Shown piece by piece: positions 1 through 6,631 of a DNA stretch of 11,352 nucleotides. A program made the translations under genes and the position numbers. Numbering within the stretch: the stretch's first letter is position 1; each line of letters opens with the position of its first letter. Origin of the DNA: Anaeromyxobacter dehalogenans (GTDB lineage Bacteria > Myxococcota_A > UBA9042 > DTJE01); NCBI GenBank assembly GCA_020722625.1, contig DYKK01000079.1:1-11352 (forward strand). The letters run 5' to 3'. The notes beneath the pieces are model-generated. The model had not been told where the DNA came from, did no database searches, and worked only from the letters and a program-made list of their open reading frames with translations.

Positions 1-160
1 TCCGGGGGCCGGCATCCGGGATCCGGGGTCGCGGTGCACGTGGCCTCGCCGCAGCGCCCCGTCCCCCGCGTCCAACGGGGTCCTGACACTGTCACTGACA
101 CTGTCTCCTGTCACTGTCCCCTGTTCCTGACCCTGTCGGCTGACCCTGCCCCCTGAGAAG
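1..160. repeat. Intergenic repeat, copy A
   Basis: This copy starts with an ATCCGG-type low-complexity stretch at 10-30. A conserved core follows at 53-90 (CGCCCCGTC, CGCGTCCAACG, GGTCCTGACACTG), then imperfect CTGACACTGTCACTG-like units to about 150. The same order of elements is seen at 4866-4990 and, from the core onward, at 5032-5107. Positions 10-45 and 4889-4923 align closely (CCGGCATCCGGG...GTCGCGGTG.ACGTG). No open frame with a start signal belongs to it. Its function is unknown. It ends just before the promoter-like sequence of the NFACT gene. Confidence 0.7.
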
Positions 161-195
161 AGAGGAGAGGGAATCACGGCGCACGGATTTCGTCG

Positions 196-201
196 TACAA
201 T
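196..201 (+). promoter_or_regulatory. Possible -10 box of a leaderless transcript
   Basis: TACAAT matches five of six bases of the sigma70 -10 box and lies six bases before the GTG start of the NFACT gene. That spacing would put transcription start on or next to the start codon. No Shine-Dalgarno sequence lies just upstream of the GTG: the purine run AGAGGAGAGGG at about 161-171 is too far away. I find no good -35 at 16-18 bp. The call is an inference from spacing. Confidence 0.4.
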
Positions 202-207
202 CCCCGC

Positions 208-1152
208 GTGACGCTGACCCTCAAGGAACTGGAGGCGGTCGCGGGGGAACTGGACACGACCCTGGCCGGTTCCCGCCTCGCGGGCCTGCGCCTCGTGGAC
301 GCCGAGACCGTGGTGCTCTCCTTCGACACCGCCGAGGGCGAGGTCCGCGTCCTCGCGTGCGTCCGGCCCCGCCACTCGCGCCTCCACCGGACACGCCTCG
401 ACGCGCCGCCTCCCGGGGGCCGGCGGGAACCGTCGCACCCGTTCCTCCAGGCTGGCGCGCCGTTCATCGGGGCCACGGTCGCGCGGGTGGCCGTGCGGTT
501 CGGAGACCGGGTCGCGGGGATCGAGTTCTCGCGCCCCGGAGAACCCGTCCCGGTCCCGGCCTCCCGCGGACCGCACCCGCGCCGCCGGACCCCCGAACCG
601 CCGTCTGAACCGGCCGGTCTCCTCCTGTTCGAGTGCACGGGACACCACCCGAACCTGTTCTGGACCGACCCCCGCGAGGTCATCCTCGCGAGCCTCGTCC
701 CCTCCCGGTCGTATCGGCGCGACCTGCGGCCCGGACGCCGGTACCAGTCCCCCCTCCCCCATGCCTCGGACCGGATGGACGCCCTGCGCTTCCTGCCGGC
801 GGGACCCGGCACCTTGAGCGACCTGATCGAGGCCCACTACGACCGCCTGGGCCGGGACGAGGCCCACCGGACCGAGGAGGCCCGCGCCCGCCGCGACCTG
901 CGGCGCGACCTCGACCGGCTCGCGCGCCTCCGCGACGGCCTGACCCGGGACCTCGCGGAACAGGAACGGGCCGCGGCCTTGCTGGAGGCGGGGAACCCCC
1001 CGAGGCGCGACGCCACCCGCCTGAAGCGGCTCGCGGGACGCCGGGCCGCGACCCTGGATCGCCTCGAACGCGTCGCCCGCCGGATCGAACGCCTCGAACG
1101 CCGACTCGCGGACACCCACCCCGATCAGCCGACTACCCGCGATCCTTCGTGA
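208..1152 (+). CDS. Short NFACT-N domain protein (RqcH/Rqc2/FbpA-related), no NFACT-R domain visible
   Basis: The 314-aa product resembles the N-terminal part of NFACT proteins (RqcH, Rqc2/NEMF, FbpA), which bind tRNA on stalled 50S/60S subunits and add alanine tails. Visible landmarks are the opening TLTLKELEAV..L at 2-11, a SRLH stretch at 57-60, an Asp-Arg pair at D100-R101 equivalent to the functional DR pair of the family, a LLLFECTG...NLFW strand pair at 138-152, and the RPGRRYQSPLP turn at 174-184. A Pro/Arg-rich insertion lies at 109-137. Residues 205-302 are a highly charged predicted coiled coil. Full-length family members are usually about 550 aa or more; this one ends after one coiled-coil arm and lacks the RNA-binding NFACT-R domain. 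GTG at 208 is chosen because family homology begins there and the codon sits six bases after a TACAAT box. The 3' end overlaps the convergent transporter gene by 20 bp. It may be a degenerate or specialised short paralogue. Confidence 0.72.
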   Translation: MTLTLKELEAVAGELDTTLAGSRLAGLRLVDAETVVLSFDTAEGEVRVLACVRPRHSRLHRTRLDAPPPGGRREPSHPFLQAGAPFIGATVARVAVRFGDRVAGIEFSRPGEPVPVPASRGPHPRRRTPEPPSEPAGLLLFECTGHHPNLFWTDPREVILASLVPSRSYRRDLRPGRRYQSPLPHASDRMDALRFLPAGPGTLSDLIEAHYDRLGRDEAHRTEEARARRDLRRDLDRLARLRDGLTRDLAEQERAAALLEAGNPPRRDATRLKRLAGRRAATLDRLERVARRIERLERRLADTHPDQPTTRDPS

Positions 1153-2731
1153 GCCGGTAGGCCATGGACGAGATGATCGAGTTGACGCGGGACAGGTGGC
1201 CCAGCACGTTCATGTGCAGCGACGCCGTGTCGAAGGTCGCCACGACCCCCTGGGTCAGGCGGTCCACGTGGCGCTGCTCCATCTCCTCGAGGACCCCGCG
1301 CAGGCGGCGCTTCTCCGCGATCACGCGGTCCGCGATGACCGGGTCTCGGGTCGCGAAGGCCGACATCGCGAGTTTGAAGTTCGCGAGCACCGCGGCGTGG
1401 TACCCGGAGATCTCGCGGAGGCCCTCGTCCGAGAACTGGCACCCCAGCCGGCGCTTCTTGCGGGCCAGGGCCACCAGGTTCTTCGAGATCACGTCCCCCA
1501 CCTCCTCGATGTCGTTGGACACCGAGAACAGGAACAGGGCCTCGTTCTCGAGGCGGTCCCCCATCAGGCGCTTGGGGACCCGGGCCAGGTAGAACTTGAT
1601 CTCCTTGTCGAGGCGGTCCACCTTGGTGTCCTCTTCCTCCGTGCGGACGATGAGCGCCTCGTCCGATTTCACGAGCGCGTCGAGCGCCCACCCGAGCATG
1701 CGCTCCACGACCTCGGCCATCCGGAAGATCTCGCGCGTCACGTTGGCGAGGGCGATGGAGGGCTCGGTCAGTCCGCTCGCGTCGAGGTAGGCCGGGCCAA
1801 ACTCCTCCTCCTTCGGCCGGAACGGGAAGGCCCGCTCGATGAAGCGGGCGAGCGGTCCCAGAAAGGGCAGGAACAGCAGGGCCGTGGCCGCGTTGAACAG
1901 CAGGTGGGCGTTCGCGACCTCCCGGGGGGCCCCGCCGCCGATGGCCTCGGCCCCGGTCTGGAGCAATGGGATCAGGGGCAGGAAGATGATCACGGCCAGG
2001 ACCTTGGTCAGGACATGGGCGACCGCGACCCGGCGGCCGTCGGGCTTGGCCACGACCGAGGCCAGGAGCGCGGTGGTCGAGGTCCCGATGTTCGCCCCGA
2101 GGACCAGGGCGATGGCCGCGTGCAGGCTGATCGCGTCGGCCTGGACAAGCGAGATCGCGATGCCGATCGTGGCGGCCGACGAGTGGATCAGGGCGGTGAC
2201 CACCGCGGACACCACGACGCCGAGCAGGGAGCTCGATTCCAGGACCTCGCGGAGCACGGTGGCGTCCTTGAGCGGGGCCGCCCCCTCGCCCATCAGTTTC
2301 ATCCCGAAGAACAGGAGCCCGAAGCCCATCACCCCTTCGGACACCCCGCGCACAAGCCCACCGCGGACGACCAGACGCACCGCGTAGCCGAGCGCGAGCA
2401 GGAGGAGGCCGTATTCCATGACCGGGAAGGCCAGGATCTGGACCGTGACTGTGGTGCCGATGTCCGCGCCCAGGATGACGCCGAGGGCGGGGGCCAGGCG
2501 GATCAGGCCGGTCGAGGCCAGGCTGACGAGGATGACGGTCGTCGCGGTCGAGGACTGGAGCAGAGTCGTTGCCACGATCCCGGCGAGCAGGCTCTTGAAC
2601 CGGGACGCGGTGGTGCGGGCCACGATGGTGCGGAGGTGGCCGCCCGCGGCCCCGGTCAACCCCTCCTTCGCGAACTCCATCCCGAGGATGAAGACCGCAA
2701 TCCCGCCCGCGAACTTGACGAAGTGCTCCAC
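1133..2731 (-). CDS. Na+/phosphate cotransporter family protein with C-terminal PhoU-like domain
   Basis: The 532-aa membrane protein belongs to the Na/Pi cotransporter family (NptA/YjbB-type), which moves phosphate across the inner membrane with sodium. Two inverted transport repeats are visible. The first has QSSTATT at 59-65 followed by GADIGTT at 88-94. The second has HSSAAT at 183-188 followed by GANIGTS at 212-218. About eight hydrophobic segments fill residues 5-300. Residues about 319-529 are soluble and helical, like PhoU, with acidic stretches (TEEEDTKVDRLDKE) that may bind metal or regulate transport. I chose GTG at 2731 because GGGGGA lies seven bases upstream (2739-2744) and the first membrane segment follows at once. 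A TTG at 2764 would add 11 residues. The gene is downstream of the KOW gene on the same strand. Whether it exports or imports phosphate cannot be told from sequence. Confidence 0.93.
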   Translation of the reverse strand: MEHFVKFAGGIAVFILGMEFAKEGLTGAAGGHLRTIVARTTASRFKSLLAGIVATTLLQSSTATTVILVSLASTGLIRLAPALGVILGADIGTTVTVQILAFPVMEYGLLLLALGYAVRLVVRGGLVRGVSEGVMGFGLLFFGMKLMGEGAAPLKDATVLREVLESSSLLGVVVSAVVTALIHSSAATIGIAISLVQADAISLHAAIALVLGANIGTSTTALLASVVAKPDGRRVAVAHVLTKVLAVIIFLPLIPLLQTGAEAIGGGAPREVANAHLLFNAATALLFLPFLGPLARFIERAFPFRPKEEEFGPAYLDASGLTEPSIALANVTREIFRMAEVVERMLGWALDALVKSDEALIVRTEEEDTKVDRLDKEIKFYLARVPKRLMGDRLENEALFLFSVSNDIEEVGDVISKNLVALARKKRRLGCQFSDEGLREISGYHAAVLANFKLAMSAFATRDPVIADRVIAEKRRLRGVLEEMEQRHVDRLTQGVVATFDTASLHMNVLGHLSRVNSIISSMAYRLTKDRG

Positions 2732-2773
2732 CGATCCGTCCCCCGGTGGCCGCCGACCGGCCAACCATCCGGG

Positions 2774-2779
2774 ATTATA
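2774..2779 (-). promoter_or_regulatory. Candidate -10 box for the Na/Pi cotransporter gene
   Basis: The minus strand reads TATAAT, a perfect -10 consensus, in an otherwise GC-rich gap. The best -35 at 17 bp spacing (2797-2802, TGGTCA) matches only four of six bases. Transcription would start near 2767, giving a leader of about 36 bases to the GTG at 2731. This suggests the transporter can be expressed independently of the KOW gene upstream. Confidence 0.45.
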
Positions 2780-2839
2780 GGGGGAGGGCCGACGGATGAC
2801 CAGATCGTGTCACGCCCATTGCCCAGGAAATCCGAAGGG

Positions 2840-3352
2840 TCAGGACGCGACGCTCCAGGTCTTGTTCAACGTGCCGTGCTTGACGGACGTGCGCTTCCGG
2901 TCGCCCCTGGGTCCGACCAGGTTCAGGAAGTATGTCACGTCGAGCCCGCGACCGGACTCCTTGGCCTGGGTGGAGGCCACGACCCCGGTATAGCCGTCGT
3001 AGCGCCCGCTCGTCATCCGGACCGGCGTCCCCTTGGCCAGGATGGCGGCCGGGTCCACGGGCTTCTTCTCGCCGCGACGGCGCCGGACCACGGTCCGCGC
3101 CCCGGCGGTGTGAAGCGTCTCGATCGTGAAGAACGGCCGGACCGCCTCCGAGAGGCCGTGCTTCTCGAGCAGGTCCCGCGTCCGCGCGTCCCCGACCTGG
3201 ATCTTCATCACGGACAGCAGGCTCTTGACCAGCCGCGCGCGCTTCTGCTTCTCGGCAGTGATCTTCATCAGTTCCTTGTTGACCTGATGATACTCATCGA
3301 GCGCGCCCTTCAAGTCTTCCACGTACAGTTCTTCCCTGGGTCCTTCGAGCAT
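2840..3352 (-). CDS. Small KOW/SH3-like domain protein, function unknown
   Basis: The 170-aa protein has three visible parts. Residues 8-50 are charged and helical, probably a short coiled coil (LKGALDEYHQVNKELMKITA). Residues 55-100 form a linker that ends in a strongly basic patch (RTVVRRRRGEKK at 86-97). Residues 107-170 look like a KOW/SH3-type beta barrel, with KGTPVRMTSGRYDGYTGVV at 108-125 matching the motif that opens KOW domains in NusG and ribosomal proteins. KOW domains generally bind RNA, ribosomal protein or RNA polymerase; the target here is unknown and there is no NusG N-terminal domain. ATG at 3352 is preferred over an upstream ATG-like extension (to 3391) because AAGGAGGT lies at 3357-3364, four bases before it. 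A promoter with an A-tract lies upstream. The gene is divergent from the trans-sulfuration enzyme gene. Confidence 0.75.
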   Translation of the reverse strand: MLEGPREELYVEDLKGALDEYHQVNKELMKITAEKQKRARLVKSLLSVMKIQVGDARTRDLLEKHGLSEAVRPFFTIETLHTAGARTVVRRRRGEKKPVDPAAILAKGTPVRMTSGRYDGYTGVVASTQAKESGRGLDVTYFLNLVGPRGDRKRTSVKHGTLNKTWSVAS

Positions 3353-3356
3353 GGTG

Positions 3357-3364
3357 ACCTCCTT
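3357..3364 (-). promoter_or_regulatory. Shine-Dalgarno site of the KOW gene
   Basis: The minus strand reads AAGGAGGT, complementary to the 16S rRNA 3' end over eight bases, four bases before the ATG at 3352. It fixes the start against the 13-codon longer in-frame reading that would overlap the leader hairpin. Confidence 0.85.
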
Positions 3365-3381
3365 GTGAAGACGGATTGTCC

Positions 3382-3400
3382 GGGTTCCCAATGGAAACCC
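3382..3400 (-). other. Leader hairpin upstream of the KOW gene
   Basis: The inverted repeat GGGTTCCC / GGAAACCC has one C-A mismatch and a three-base loop, giving an eight-position stem. It lies between the predicted transcription start (about 3417) and the Shine-Dalgarno site of the KOW gene, so it would be folded in the 5' untranslated region. It has no T-tract, so it is not a classical terminator. A regulatory role is only a possibility. Confidence 0.35.
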
Positions 3401-3423
3401 GCCCGCAGAATCCGTCGATCGCT

Positions 3424-3453
3424 ATTAGACAGGAAGGTGTTCCCGAATTTCAA
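3424..3453 (-). promoter_or_regulatory. Promoter of the KOW gene
   Basis: On the minus strand, TTGAAA (3448-3453, five of six) is followed after 18 bases by TCTAAT (3424-3429, five of six). A run of seven A residues (3458-3464) lies just upstream of the -35, where an UP element would bind the alpha subunit of RNA polymerase. Transcription would start near 3417, leaving a leader of about 65 bases. This gap is clearly AT-richer than its surroundings. Confidence 0.6.
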
Positions 3454-3491
3454 GGTCTTTTTTTCGCAAACGCCGTGGATGACCGAACCGG

Positions 3492-3520
3492 TTGATCGTT
3501 CGCGCGGATTATCCTATTGT
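3492..3520 (+). promoter_or_regulatory. Candidate promoter of the trans-sulfuration enzyme gene
   Basis: TTGATC (3492-3497, four of six) is followed after exactly 17 bases by TATTGT (3515-3520, four of six). Transcription would start near 3527, leaving a leader of about 39 bases to the ATG at 3566. It is divergent from the KOW promoter, with the two -35 elements about 39 bases apart. I see no SAM or other riboswitch; the leader is too short for one. Confidence 0.45.
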
Positions 3521-3550
3521 CCGCACGGATCGGAGACCGGACCGATCCCG

Positions 3551-3558
3551 AAAGGAGG
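3551..3558 (+). promoter_or_regulatory. Shine-Dalgarno site of the trans-sulfuration enzyme gene
   Basis: AAAGGAGG ends seven bases before the ATG at 3566. It decides the start inside a very long open reading frame that runs in the same frame from about 1196 and is otherwise an antisense artefact of the transporter gene. Confidence 0.85.
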
Positions 3559-3565
3559 TTCGCCG

Positions 3566-4864
3566 ATGGACCGAGACCACGAGGCTCCCTACCAGTATGA
3601 CACGCGCCTGATCCACGGGCAGTTCCGCACCGAGAAATGGGAATACGACCACCACGTGATCCCGCCGATCACGGCCTCGACCACGTTCCGGCTCGATTCC
3701 GCGAGCCGGGGGCGCACGGGGTTCGTGGACTTCGCGGACCCCAAGCACGCGGCCCAGGCCATCAGCCCCATCTACATCTATGACAGGCTGGACGAACCCA
3801 CGGTGGGGATGCTCGAGGACATGATGCGCGACGCCGAGGGTGGGGAGACGGCCTGCGCCTTCGCGTGCGGGATGTCGGCCATCTCGGCCGCTCTGATGGT
3901 GACCGGACGCGCGGGGTCGTCGGTCGTGGCCCATCGCACCCTGTACGGGTGCACCTTCAGCCTGTTGACCAATTGGCTGCCGCGGTACGGCATGACGACG
4001 CGATTCGTCAACGGCGGGGACCCCGAGGCGGTCGTCGCCGCGGTGGACGACACGACCCGCGCCGTCTATCTGGAGACCCCCGCGAATCCGACCCTCCAGG
4101 TCCTGGACATCGCGGCGGTGCGCCGCGCCCTGGAGCCCATCAACGCCCGGCGCGGTGCCAAGGATCAGGTCGTCCTCGTCGTGGACAACACCTTCGCGAC
4201 GCCGTGGGCCCAGCGACCCCTCGCCCTCGGGGCGGACATCGTGGTCGAGAGCCTGACCAAGGACGTGGGCGGGTTCGGGGTGGACATGGGCGGGATGGTG
4301 GTGGCGCCGAGGAGGTTCCACAAGTCCCTGAAGGGGTTCCGCAAGGACTTCGGCGGCGTGCTCCCCCCGGCGAGCGCCTGGAGGCTCATGGTCTATGGCC
4401 TGTCCACCCTGGGCCTGCGCATCGAGCGCCAGACCGAGACCGCGGGCCGCGTCGCGCGCTACCTGGAGTCCCACCCGGCGGTCGGACGCGTGCTGTACCC
4501 GGGGCTCGAGTCCTTCCCGCAGGCGGACGTGGCCCGCCGGCAACTCGTGGACCCCAAGGGCCGCTTCTGCCCGGGGTTCATGGTCTATTTCGAAGTCGCG
4601 GGGAAGGACATCGAGGAGTCCCGCGCCCGTTGCGAGCGGCTCGTCAACTTCATCGCGACGCACTCGTACTGCATCACGCTGGCCGTGAGCCTCGGGATGA
4701 CCAAGACCCTCATCGAGACCCCGGGGCTGATGACCCACTCGTCCATGGACTCGCGCGCCCTGTCCGAGGCGGGCATCCACCCGGGCGGCGTGCGTATGGC
4801 CATCGGACTCGAGGACGCGGACGACGTGATCCGCGACCTCGACGAGGCGTTTCGATCCATCTGA
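3566..4864 (+). CDS. PLP-dependent trans-sulfuration enzyme (Cys/Met metabolism family)
   Basis: The 432-aa protein is a full-length member of the cystathionine gamma-synthase / beta-lyase / methionine gamma-lyase family of fold type I PLP enzymes, which are cytosolic and act in methionine and cysteine metabolism. Visible family motifs are YIYDRLDEPT at 70-79 (the usual Y-S-R...NPT loop), the PLP-stacking tyrosine in TLYGCT at Y127, ETPANPT at 170-176, VVDNTFATP at 205-213 with D207 for the pyridine nitrogen, and the Schiff-base lysine K232 in ESLTKD. The C-terminal GIHPGGVRMAIGLED at 403-417 holds the carboxylate-binding arginine R410. Around the lysine the sequence is KDVGGFGVDMGG rather than the commoner KY..GHSD..GG, so the enzyme belongs to a divergent subgroup. 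The reaction (synthase, lyase or sulfhydrylase) cannot be decided from sequence alone. No other sulfur gene flanks it. Confidence 0.93.
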   Translation: MDRDHEAPYQYDTRLIHGQFRTEKWEYDHHVIPPITASTTFRLDSASRGRTGFVDFADPKHAAQAISPIYIYDRLDEPTVGMLEDMMRDAEGGETACAFACGMSAISAALMVTGRAGSSVVAHRTLYGCTFSLLTNWLPRYGMTTRFVNGGDPEAVVAAVDDTTRAVYLETPANPTLQVLDIAAVRRALEPINARRGAKDQVVLVVDNTFATPWAQRPLALGADIVVESLTKDVGGFGVDMGGMVVAPRRFHKSLKGFRKDFGGVLPPASAWRLMVYGLSTLGLRIERQTETAGRVARYLESHPAVGRVLYPGLESFPQADVARRQLVDPKGRFCPGFMVYFEVAGKDIEESRARCERLVNFIATHSYCITLAVSLGMTKTLIETPGLMTHSSMDSRALSEAGIHPGGVRMAIGLEDADDVIRDLDEAFRSI

Positions 4865-4865
4865 T

Positions 4866-4990
4866 GCCGGGATCCGGCGTCCGGCGCCCGGCATCCGGGG
4901 TCCGGAGTCGCGGTGGACGTGTCTACGTCGTCACGCCCCGTTCATCGCGTCCAACGTGGCCCTGACACTGTTACTGTCCCTGTCACTGAA
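4866..4990. repeat. Intergenic repeat, copy B
   Basis: The copy begins directly after the stop codon of the trans-sulfuration gene with ATCCGG/GTCCGG-type units, including a GCCGG-GAT-CCGGC palindrome at 4866-4878. The stretch 4889-4923 aligns with 10-45. The core (CGCCCCGTT, CGCGTCCAACGTGG, CCTGACACTG) lies at 4934-4970, followed by ACTGTCCCTGTCACTG. It is in the same orientation as copy A. The palindrome could act as a weak terminator for the enzyme gene, but no T-tract follows. Confidence 0.7.
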
Positions 4991-5031
4991 CGAGGCCGCT
5001 GAAAAACGGCGACACGCAGAGGCGGCTGGAT

Positions 5032-5107
5032 TCGTCGCGGCGCCCCGGCCCCCGCGTCCAGCGTGGTCCTGTCACTGACACTGAATCTGTCCCTGTCCCT
5101 GTCCCCG
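5032..5107. repeat. Intergenic repeat, copy C (partial)
   Basis: This copy has the core CGCCCCGGCC, CGCGTCCAGCGTGG, TCCTGTCACTGACACTG, then CTGTCCCTGTCCCTGTCC units. It lacks the leading ATCCGG block found in A and B. It follows copy B in direct orientation after a 41-base spacer and runs to the stop codon of the tail-fibre-like gene, so B and C together fill the gap between two convergent genes. Confidence 0.65.
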
Positions 5108-6631
5108 TCACTTCGGCTGGTACACCCACACCGTGAACAGGTTCACGTCCCGGTCCTGCTTGATGGGCGTCAGGTCCACGCGCAGGATGGGCTCCGTGGC
5201 GAGGTCCGCCGGGATGACATACGGCCAGTTGCGCCACCGGAACTTCATGTCGTTCCCGGGGACCACGAGGTTCCGGGCCTTGCGCCCGTTGACGTGGACC
5301 TCGCACTCGTAGTCGCCGCGCACGTAGTCAATGCGCATCATCACGATCACGTCGCGGTTGGGCTCGATGTTGAAGATCTCGAACTGGCAGTGGCCGCCCT
5401 CGAAGTGCACGCCCACGTCCTCGACCACGGTCCCGTCCGGGTACTTGAGGCGCTGGCGGGACCGGTAGCGGTCCTTCTCGTCCATGATGGCGAAGTGGTG
5501 CTTCTTCTCGGAGGCCTCGTCGTAGATGTCGAGGGTGTCCACGAGGTTGAAGTCGCGGCCCTCGATGGAGAGGTGCTTGGGGAACTCCCCGCTGCGGACC
5601 CTGATCTTCTCCCAGACCGCCTCGCTCGGGCCCTCGGGCTCGGCCTTGACGGCGAGGCGGGGCCGCAGTTCGCGCGAGAACTGGGTCCGCAGCGCCTCGG
5701 TCGCGTTCCGCTGGGTCGTCAGGAGGTCCACGAGCAGTTCGAACGTGAACCGGCGATCCAGTTTCACGCTCTCGACGTTCCACTTGAACGTCCCGAACTC
5801 CTTCGTCTTCGACAGGTCCGGGAACTCGCGCTCGACCTGGTCGATCACCGCGCGCTGGAGCGTGATGGTCATGGCCATCAGGTCGAAGATGTTTCGGAAG
5901 TCCACGTACCCCGACACCAGGAGCATCTGCGTGGTCAGGACCGCGTGCAGCGCGTCCAGGGCGGTCGAGACCTTCAGGACGTGGGCCATGTGGGCATAGA
6001 CGACCTGCTTCGCGGCCAGGATGTCGTACAGCTCGGCCCGGATGCGGGGAGGCAGGAACGACCCGGCCACGCCCGCCTTGGGCACAAACCGCAGGTCAAT
6101 CTCGTTGGGCCGCGGGGCCAGGGGGTCCAGGGCGTCCTTGATCTGGCGGGCCCCCTTCTCGAGGAAGACGCGGGCGAGTTCGACCTCGTGCTCGATGTCG
6201 GGCTCGCGCGCGGTGACCTCGATCTTCACCCCCTCGGCGATGCGCTTGTGTCCCTTGAACTGCAAGTTCTCCTTGTAGGCCACGAAGTCCGTCGGCTCCT
6301 CGGTATAGGACGCGACGACGTAGATCGTCTGCGGGAGCCGGAAGTCGCCCGGGTTCACGGCCCGGATCACGGGCTCGGGGAGGTACAGGTCGCGGCCCTG
6401 CCCGTCCACGGCGTACCCCTCCGAGACCTCGACGTTCAGGTCGCCGCGCCCGCGCTGGCTCACGCGAAACCCCTTCAGGAAGTGGGTGACCACGCCGGGG
6501 GCGTGCAGGACCCGGTTGTGGAGGGTGCGCTTCTGGATGTGGTAGCGCTCGCCGTCGTTCCAGTCCTCCTCGGTGGTCAGGAAGCCCCGGAAGAAGTTGA
6601 GCCGCTTGAACGTCTTGACGTCATCCGCCAT
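5108..6631 (-). CDS. Putative tail fibre / baseplate-attached protein of a contractile tail-like particle
   Basis: The 507-aa protein is the last gene of the baseplate operon. The N-terminal part (1-160) starts KTFKRLNFFRGFLTTEEDWNDGERYH and carries LNVEVSEGYAVDGQGRDLYLPEPV at 65-88, a layout typical of N-terminal attachment domains in tail-like clusters. Residues 190-325 are mostly helical (AELYDILAAKQVVYAHMAHV), perhaps a trimerising shaft. Residues about 340-507 are rich in alternating beta strands and end in RVDLTPIKQDRDVNLFTVWVY, which suggests a beta-sandwich tip that could bind a receptor or glycan. These domain readings are inference; I do not recognise a named family for the C-terminus. 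ATG at 6631 has AGAGGAG eight bases upstream and overlaps the gpI gene by 11 bp, suggesting coupled translation. There is no signal peptide, as expected for a particle assembled in the cytoplasm. Confidence 0.65.
   Translation of the reverse strand: MADDVKTFKRLNFFRGFLTTEEDWNDGERYHIQKRTLHNRVLHAPGVVTHFLKGFRVSQRGRGDLNVEVSEGYAVDGQGRDLYLPEPVIRAVNPGDFRLPQTIYVVASYTEEPTDFVAYKENLQFKGHKRIAEGVKIEVTAREPDIEHEVELARVFLEKGARQIKDALDPLAPRPNEIDLRFVPKAGVAGSFLPPRIRAELYDILAAKQVVYAHMAHVLKVSTALDALHAVLTTQMLLVSGYVDFRNIFDLMAMTITLQRAVIDQVEREFPDLSKTKEFGTFKWNVESVKLDRRFTFELLVDLLTTQRNATEALRTQFSRELRPRLAVKAEPEGPSEAVWEKIRVRSGEFPKHLSIEGRDFNLVDTLDIYDEASEKKHHFAIMDEKDRYRSRQRLKYPDGTVVEDVGVHFEGGHCQFEIFNIEPNRDVIVMMRIDYVRGDYECEVHVNGRKARNLVVPGNDMKFRWRNWPYVIPADLATEPILRVDLTPIKQDRDVNLFTVWVYQPK

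Noticed and set aside
1196..3565. Very long plus-strand open frame running into the trans-sulfuration gene
   Set aside because: It is antisense to the Na/Pi cotransporter and KOW genes. Its protein is low-complexity (H, D, G, R, E-rich), and the strong Shine-Dalgarno at 3551-3558 marks the true start at 3566.
3509..4894. Minus-strand open frame of 461 codons
   Set aside because: It is antisense to the trans-sulfuration enzyme, whose family motifs are unambiguous.
4995..5009. Rho-independent terminator between the convergent genes (GCCGC...CGGC with an A run)
   Set aside because: The stem is only four to five base pairs and the A run is in the loop, not a trailing T-tract.
4868..5107. CRISPR-like array in the repeat-rich gap
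   Set aside because: Units are diverged, unequally spaced and without unique spacers; no cas genes are present.
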